Assembly (NCBI GenBank): GCA_903866825.1
Contig: CAIPPE010000022.1
Location: 1 to 32,498, forward strand
Source of the DNA: an uncultured Methylococcaceae bacterium
GTDB lineage: Bacteria; Pseudomonadota; Gammaproteobacteria; Methylococcales; Methylomonadaceae
DNA: 32,498 nt
Reading direction: 5' to 3'
This document shows positions 28,193 to 32,498 of the stretch, in pieces (the first letter of the stretch is position 1; every line of letters starts with the position of its first letter). The notes beneath the pieces were generated by a model, which had not been told where the DNA came from, did no database searches, and saw only the letters and a list, made by a program, of their open reading frames with translations. The position numbers and the translations under genes are program-made.

Positions 28193-29209
28193 ATGAATAT
28201 ACAACACGTTTTACAACAGTTGCTGGATAAGCAAGCGCTGACGTTTGAAGAAATGCGTGACGTGATGCATTTTATTATGTCAGGTTCGGCAACCGATGCT
28301 CAGATTGGTGGGTTCTTAATTGCGTTACGCTGTAAAGGTGAAACCATCGATGAAATCGCCGCCGCCGTTGAAGTGATGCGAGAACTGGCTAATAAAGTGA
28401 CCGTTAATGGGGCGCATATTATTGATACCTGTGGTACCGGGGGTGATGGCGCCAGTACTTTTAATATTTCTACCACTTGTGCGTTTGTTGTTGCGGCGGC
28501 CGGTGGTCAGGTCGCAAAACATGGCAATCGTTCGGTTTCAAGTCGCTGTGGCAGTGCAGATTTATTAGAAGTCGCTGGGGTTAATTTAAACTTAAGCACC
28601 GAGCAAGTTGAGCAGTGTGTTAATGATCTAGGCGTCGGATTTTTATTTGCGCCCAAACATCATGGTGCGATGAAACATACGATTCATGTGCGTAAGGAAA
28701 TGGGCGTCAGAACCTTATTCAATTTATTAGGCCCTTTATCCAATCCTGCAGGCGCCCCTAATCAATTAATTGGCGTTTTTGCCAAAGAATGGATCGAACC
28801 TTTGGCTCAGGTCCTTAAAAAAATGGGTAGCCAGCATGTTTTAGTGGTCAATGCTGAAGATGGCTTGGATGAAATTAGTATTGCATCCGCTACTTCAGTT
28901 GCAGAATTAAAAGCTGGGCAAGTGTCTACTTATACCATCAGCCCCGATCAATTTGGTTTTAATCGAGCCTCCTTAGCTGAGCTAGCGGTGGATAATGCTG
29001 AGACGAGTTTGGTCATGGTAAAATCGGTATTGGATAATAAAGACAGTGCGGCAAAAGACATCGTCTTATTAAATGCCGGGGCAGCGATTTATGCTGCAAA
29101 TCTGACGGATACTTTGGCAGCAGGTATAGAAAAAGCACGTCAAGTTATCGCAAGCGGTGAAGCAAAGGCAAAGCTGAATGCTCTGATCGCTTATTCACAA
29201 AAATTTTAA
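28193..29209 (+). CDS. trpD: Anthranilate phosphoribosyltransferase
   Basis: A 338-residue enzyme joining anthranilate to PRPP. Substrate motifs: the PRPP-binding [35 protein letters not shown] and the HHGAMKH and [13 protein letters not shown] blocks. The frame can extend to a TTG at 28166 (27 bases earlier), but the ATG at 28193 gives the usual family N terminus and length. The ribosome site is weak. The gene is in series with trpG and trpC and is not fused to either, unlike the TrpGD fusion of enteric bacteria. Confidence 0.97.
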   Translation: MNIQHVLQQLLDKQALTFEEMRDVMHFIMSGSATDAQIGGFLIALRCKGETIDEIAAAVEVMRELANKVTVNGAHIIDTCGTGGDGASTFNISTTCAFVVAAAGGQVAKHGNRSVSSRCGSADLLEVAGVNLNLSTEQVEQCVNDLGVGFLFAPKHHGAMKHTIHVRKEMGVRTLFNLLGPLSNPAGAPNQLIGVFAKEWIEPLAQVLKKMGSQHVLVVNAEDGLDEISIASATSVAELKAGQVSTYTISPDQFGFNRASLAELAVDNAETSLVMVKSVLDNKDSAAKDIVLLNAGAAIYAANLTDTLAAGIEKARQVIASGEAKAKLNALIAYSQKF

Positions 29210-29224
29210 TTACTTTAAGAAAGC

Positions 29225-30025
29225 ATGACTAATACGCCTGATATTTTGAAAACCATTTTAGCTAAAAAAGCCGAAGAAGTCGCAAGACGTAAAACAGGGA
29301 TGCCTATCTCTAATTTAGAAGAAATTGCATCGGGAGTAGAGCGTCCGCGTGGTTTTTATAATATGTTGCAATCTAAAGCTTCAGCCAGGAAACCGGCTAT
29401 TATTGCAGAAATAAAGAAAGCCTCTCCGAGTCAGGGTGTGATTAGGGAAAATTTTCAGCCGGTTACGATCGGTCAAGATTACGCTATGAACGGAGCGTCT
29501 TGTTTATCAGTCTTAACGGATAAAGAATTTTTTCAGGGCTCTGAAGCTTATCTACAAATGGTCAGAGAGCGTTGCCCTTTGCCTGTTTTAAGAAAAGATT
29601 TCATGATAGACGCCTATCAAATCTACGAAGCGCGTGCTTTAGGAGCGGATTGTATTTTGTTGATTGTCGCGGCCTTAGAAGATTCGCTCCTGCATGAACT
29701 CTCTGATGTTGCTACTAAATTAGGCATGGATGTGTTAGTGGAGGTGCATGATGCCGAAGAGTTACAAAGAGCCTTAACGTTAGATACTAAATTGATTGGT
29801 ATTAATAACCGTAACTTACGCACATTTCAAACTTCATTGCAAACCACCCTGGATTTAAAACAGGAAATCCCAGATGATCGTTTGGTGATTACGGAAAGCG
29901 GTATTCATACGCAGGAAGATGTTCAATTAATGCTGGATAACGAGGTTTATGCATTTTTAGTCGGTGAAGCGTTTATGAGGGCTGAAAGCCCAGGAAGAAA
30001 AATGCGTGAGTTGTTTGCATTATAA
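29225..30025 (+). CDS. trpC: Indole-3-glycerol phosphate synthase
   Basis: A 266-residue TIM-barrel enzyme closing the indole ring from CdRP. Conserved parts: [17 protein letters not shown] with the catalytic lysine, [34 protein letters not shown] and [10 protein letters not shown]. Length is that of the monofunctional form, so TrpF, along with TrpA and TrpB, must be encoded elsewhere. It begins 15 bases after trpD with an AAGAAAG ribosome site. Confidence 0.97.
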   Translation: MTNTPDILKTILAKKAEEVARRKTGMPISNLEEIASGVERPRGFYNMLQSKASARKPAIIAEIKKASPSQGVIRENFQPVTIGQDYAMNGASCLSVLTDKEFFQGSEAYLQMVRERCPLPVLRKDFMIDAYQIYEARALGADCILLIVAALEDSLLHELSDVATKLGMDVLVEVHDAEELQRALTLDTKLIGINNRNLRTFQTSLQTTLDLKQEIPDDRLVITESGIHTQEDVQLMLDNEVYAFLVGEAFMRAESPGRKMRELFAL

Positions 30026-30061
30026 GAATGACTTTACGCTGTTTATTCGTTTTTATTAATC

Positions 30062-30742
30062 ATGAGCAACACTAAATTAAATGCCCTGCTTGCACAAATC
30101 AGGCAAGCGGAAATAGCGTATCACCGTGCCCCTTTGTCAGTGCAATTGTTGGCCGTCAGCAAAACCAAGACGGCTAATGATATTGCACAATTATATACTG
30201 CGGGACAGCGACATTTCGGAGAGAACTATTGTCAGGAAGCCCTAAAGAAACAGCAGGAGCTAGGGGCTTATGATATTACCTGGCATTTTATTGGGCCGAT
30301 TCAGTCTAATAAAACCAAGGTAATTGCGACACATTTTTCTTGGGTACATAGTGTTGATAGTTTAAAAGTAGCCCGGCGCCTTAGTGAGCAACGTCCAGCC
30401 TATTTACCTCCTTTAAATATTTGTCTTCAAGTTAATATCAGTGGTGAAGTAAGTAAATCGGGTATTACCCTGGATGAGTTACCAGAGCTTTGTGAGTTGG
30501 TAGTCGTTTTACCCAATATTAACTTACGGGGTGTTATGGCTATTCCTGAGCCAGAAGAGAGTTTTGAAAAGCAGCGTCAGCCCTTCAAAACACTTTATCA
30601 GGCAGTCGAAAAAATACACACTTCAATACCATTAGATACCTTTTCTTTTGGAATGAGTGGGGATTTAGAGGCGGCAATTGCTGAGGGTGCCACTATCGTC
30701 AGAATTGGCACCGCGTTATTTGGTGCCAGGGATTTAATGTGA
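30062..30742 (+). CDS. yggS: YggS-family pyridoxal-phosphate homeostasis protein
   Basis: A 226-residue PLP-binding TIM-barrel protein related to the N-terminal domain of alanine racemase, but without known catalysis. The PLP lysine is Lys34 in LLAVSKTK; other signatures are FGENYCQEA, WHFIGPIQSNK, and the C-terminal SFGMSGDLEAAI...VRIGTALFG. It buffers PLP and affects amino acid balance. It usually neighbours proC or pilT; here it follows trpC by 36 bases and could be cotranscribed with the trp genes. Confidence 0.93.
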   Translation: MSNTKLNALLAQIRQAEIAYHRAPLSVQLLAVSKTKTANDIAQLYTAGQRHFGENYCQEALKKQQELGAYDITWHFIGPIQSNKTKVIATHFSWVHSVDSLKVARRLSEQRPAYLPPLNICLQVNISGEVSKSGITLDELPELCELVVVLPNINLRGVMAIPEPEESFEKQRQPFKTLYQAVEKIHTSIPLDTFSFGMSGDLEAAIAEGATIVRIGTALFGARDLM

Positions 30743-30896
30743 TTTATCTTAAGGTCTGAAATCTAGGAACTTAATTGATGCCAAGTTGATAGATTGCTCT
30801 CAGAATCTAATAAAACAAATCACTTCTAAGGAACTATGGTTTTTTATAGGTACCGACAGAACTCTCTACAGCATAAGCTATAGGATTAAACAACCG

Positions 30897-30912
30897 TTGC
30901 GGAAGACCGCAA
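30897..30912. other. Short hairpin in the gap between yggS and psd
   Basis: TTGCGG (30897-30902) and CCGCAA (30907-30912) enclose a four-base loop. On the minus strand it lies about 30 bases after the psd stop and is followed by CGGTTGTTT, so it may be a weak terminator of queF-psd. The remainder of 30743-30942 shows no gene and no recognised RNA. Confidence 0.35.
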
Positions 30913-30942
30913 TCCCGTTACACCGATCTGATTGCCTTTTAG

Positions 30943-31803
30943 TTAAGCCAGTATAGACCCAATAGATTCACCCATTTTAATGACTTTATCTGCACTAAAG
31001 TCGTCATTCCATTTTGCCTTGTCTTGGCCAAACAAAACAATAATGGTCGAGCCCATATTAAAGCGGCCCATTTCTTCACCTATCGTCAACGTGGGTGCAT
31101 TCTCTTGATACTGCCAGCTTCTGACTGAACGGATGGTGGGCGGGGTAACGACACCATGCCATACCGTTTCAATGCTGGATACAAAGATAGCACCGACCAA
31201 CACTAAAGCCATTGGCCCTATCTCAGTATCAAAGATAGCCACAACACGTTCATTACGGGCAAATAAACCCGGGACAGAGCGCGTGGTAGCACTATTAACA
31301 CTGAATAAGCGACCCGGCACATGCACCATTTCTCTTAGGGTGCCTGTCAACGGCATGTGAAGGCGATGATAATCTTTAGGAGAAAGATAAATAGTCGTAA
31401 ACACGCCATGATTAAACGGGGCTGCCCGTTCTGCACTACCCCCCAATAAATCCGTTACCGTAAAGCTTTTACCTTTAGCCTGAAAAATAGAACCTTCCGT
31501 AATAGCACCGGCTTGGCTCACTGCTCCATCCGCAGGACTGGCGATAGCTTGGGGTTCGGTTGTTAAAGGCCGGACTCCTGCTCTGAGTTCACGGGTGAAA
31601 AAGTGATTAAAGCTGGTAAAGGCATTGATATCTTGCTCAAGCGCTTCAGACATGTTGACCCCATAATGAGCAATAATCTGTTTGATAAACAGATTCTTCC
31701 AGGTCTTATTTTCGCAATGAGTCAGTTTACTCATCAACGTCGATAAGGCATGATGAGGCAAAAGGTATTGAGGTAATGTTGTTAATGCGTCTTTAATTGT
31801 CAT
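30943..31803 (-). CDS. psd: Phosphatidylserine decarboxylase proenzyme
   Basis: A 286-residue membrane-associated enzyme making phosphatidylethanolamine. It is self-cleaved at the Gly251-Ser252 bond in FNMGSTIIVLF to give a pyruvoyl group on the alpha chain. The protease triad expected in the family is visible: Asp92 in SPADG, His149 in YHRLHMP and Ser252. The N-terminal part is longer than the catalytic core, as in other type I proteins. It lies 23 bases downstream of queF on the same strand and is probably cotranscribed. Confidence 0.95.
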   Translation of the reverse strand: MTIKDALTTLPQYLLPHHALSTLMSKLTHCENKTWKNLFIKQIIAHYGVNMSEALEQDINAFTSFNHFFTRELRAGVRPLTTEPQAIASPADGAVSQAGAITEGSIFQAKGKSFTVTDLLGGSAERAAPFNHGVFTTIYLSPKDYHRLHMPLTGTLREMVHVPGRLFSVNSATTRSVPGLFARNERVVAIFDTEIGPMALVLVGAIFVSSIETVWHGVVTPPTIRSVRSWQYQENAPTLTIGEEMGRFNMGSTIIVLFGQDKAKWNDDFSADKVIKMGESIGSILA

Positions 31804-31826
31804 GGGGCTAGGTCTTTACAAAAAGC

Positions 31827-32216
31827 TTAAGGTAAAGTCACTAATTCAGGTGCTTGCCAAGCACTATTTCTATGTTCTACGACAACCGTCGTATAGATAC
31901 CACCACGAACATTAAATTCTGCACGGATACGCATAAAATTAGGTTGTATGGCTTTAACAATATCATTAAGCATTTCATTGGTCACTGCTTCATGAAACGC
32001 ACCTTGATCACGGAATGACCACATATATAATTTGAGGCCTTTTAATTCCACACACAGTTCGTTCGGCACGTATTCTATTTGAATGGTTGCAAAGTCGGGT
32101 TGTCCGGTTTTGGGGCACAAACAGGTAAACTCTGGAATATCGATACGTATGGTGTAATCACGTTCGGGTTGTGGGTTAGGAAACGTTTCGAGGTCTTTAG
32201 TGGGTTGTGTGGTCAT
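31827..32216 (-). CDS. queF: NADPH-dependent 7-cyano-7-deazaguanine reductase (type I QueF)
   Basis: A 129-residue unimodular QueF that reduces preQ0 to preQ1 in queuosine biosynthesis. Cys34 in [11 protein letters not shown] is the expected nucleophile that forms a thioimide; Asp41 and Glu76 (in GAFHE) fit the other catalytic positions. The NADPH-binding family motif reads [15 protein letters not shown]. The length is that of the short type, while many gammaproteobacteria such as E. coli have the longer bimodular form. No preQ1 riboswitch was recognised upstream. A 21/42-bp tandem array begins about 75 bases upstream of the start codon. Confidence 0.95.
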   Translation of the reverse strand: MTTQPTKDLETFPNPQPERDYTIRIDIPEFTCLCPKTGQPDFATIQIEYVPNELCVELKGLKLYMWSFRDQGAFHEAVTNEMLNDIVKAIQPNFMRIRAEFNVRGGIYTTVVVEHRNSAWQAPELVTLP

Positions 32217-32290
32217 TGTTATACTTAATCGTGTTTATTGAATGATGCGTCATTTTACCAGCAACATACTATTTCATGGCTTTTTCTTAT

Positions 32291-32498
32291 TGCTTCCGTT
32301 ACGTAAGCAATAGTGATCGTTACGTTTCTAACTGCTTACGTTACGTAATCAATTGTGATCGTTACGTTTCTAACTGCTTACGTTACGTAAATAATTGTGA
32401 TCGTTACGTTTCTAATTACTTACGTTACGTAAATAATTGTGATCGTTACGTTTCTAATTACTTACGTTACGTAATCAATTGTGATCGTTACGTTTCTA
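32291..32498. repeat. Tandem array of 42-bp units, each two 21-bp half-units, cut by the window edge
   Basis: Five successive copies start at 32291, 32333, 32375, 32417 and 32459; the last is cut after 40 bases by the window end. Each 42-bp copy is two 21-bp halves that share the core CGTTACGT at the same phase (unit positions 7-14) and agree at 12 of 21 positions in copy 2. The first half is palindromic around TTACGT-T-ACGTAA; copy 1 shows the longest dyad, TGCTTCCGTTACGTAAGCA. The second half carries TGATCGTTACG, giving one GATC per 42 bp. Copies differ by a few substitutions only and there are no unique spacers. The array lies upstream of queF. Confidence 0.92.

Noticed and set aside
32217-32290. 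preQ1 riboswitch upstream of queF
   Set aside because: No compact hairpin with an A-rich tail that could form the pseudoknot was recognised in the 74 bases before the start.
32291-32498. CRISPR-like array
   Set aside because: There are no unique spacers: the whole 42-bp unit repeats, and no cas gene is present.

Overview
The window is a chromosomal segment of a free-living gammaproteobacterium with a moderately AT-rich genome. Every recognised protein is of gammaproteobacterial type: an H+-type F1Fo ATP synthase operon in the standard order, a RelA that is monofunctional by motif, PolA with proofreading, and DsbA with cytochrome c4 next to engB. The repeat content and gene set would fit a methanotroph of the order Methylococcales, but no methane-oxidation gene lies here, so that placement is inference. 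There is no phage, insertion sequence, CRISPR array, tRNA or rRNA.

Layout. 1-2640: a possible gene tail, a secreted SGNH/GDSL hydrolase with its own promoter, then a two-gene unit (Gln/Pro-rich glycine-zipper lipoprotein and a DUF2058/YaiL protein) ending in a strong terminator. 2637-4028 (minus): dsbA and cytochrome c4, divergent from engB (4143-4766). 4925-9805 (minus): relA followed by polA, with a clear sigma70-type promoter for relA and a terminator after polA. 9806-10574: a large gene-free stretch between divergent relA and purC, filled by 19 tandem 21-bp units. 10575-11471: purC. 11610-18663: promoter, atpIBEFHAGDC and terminator. 18681-24207: glmU, glmS and an OmpR/QseBC-type two-component pair, all co-directional. 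24264-25136 (minus): an FAH-family hydrolase. 25236-30742: rpe, a palindromic repeat, trpE-trpG-trpD-trpC and the PLP-homeostasis gene yggS. 30943-32216 (minus): queF then psd. 32291-32498: a second tandem array, running off the window edge.

How the genes work together. Most are core metabolism: ATP synthesis, UDP-GlcNAc supply for cell wall and LPS (glmU/glmS), the anthranilate-to-indoleglycerol-phosphate part of tryptophan synthesis, purine synthesis, phosphatidylethanolamine formation, queuosine synthesis, periplasmic redox (DsbA, cytochrome c4), DNA repair and the stringent response. Six start codons were moved downstream of the longest open frame (polA, purC, atpI, atpD, trpE, trpD) on Shine-Dalgarno or family-length grounds.

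The most unusual content is non-coding. Two separate arrays with different sequence words share one unit length of 21 bp, about two turns of B-DNA. The first has a dyad centred in most units; the second has one in alternate units. One array sits between two divergent promoter regions and the other just upstream of queF. Other points of note are a duplicated sensor module in the histidine kinase, a strong hairpin between atpD and atpC, and small dispersed-type repeats inside the atp operon and in front of trpE.
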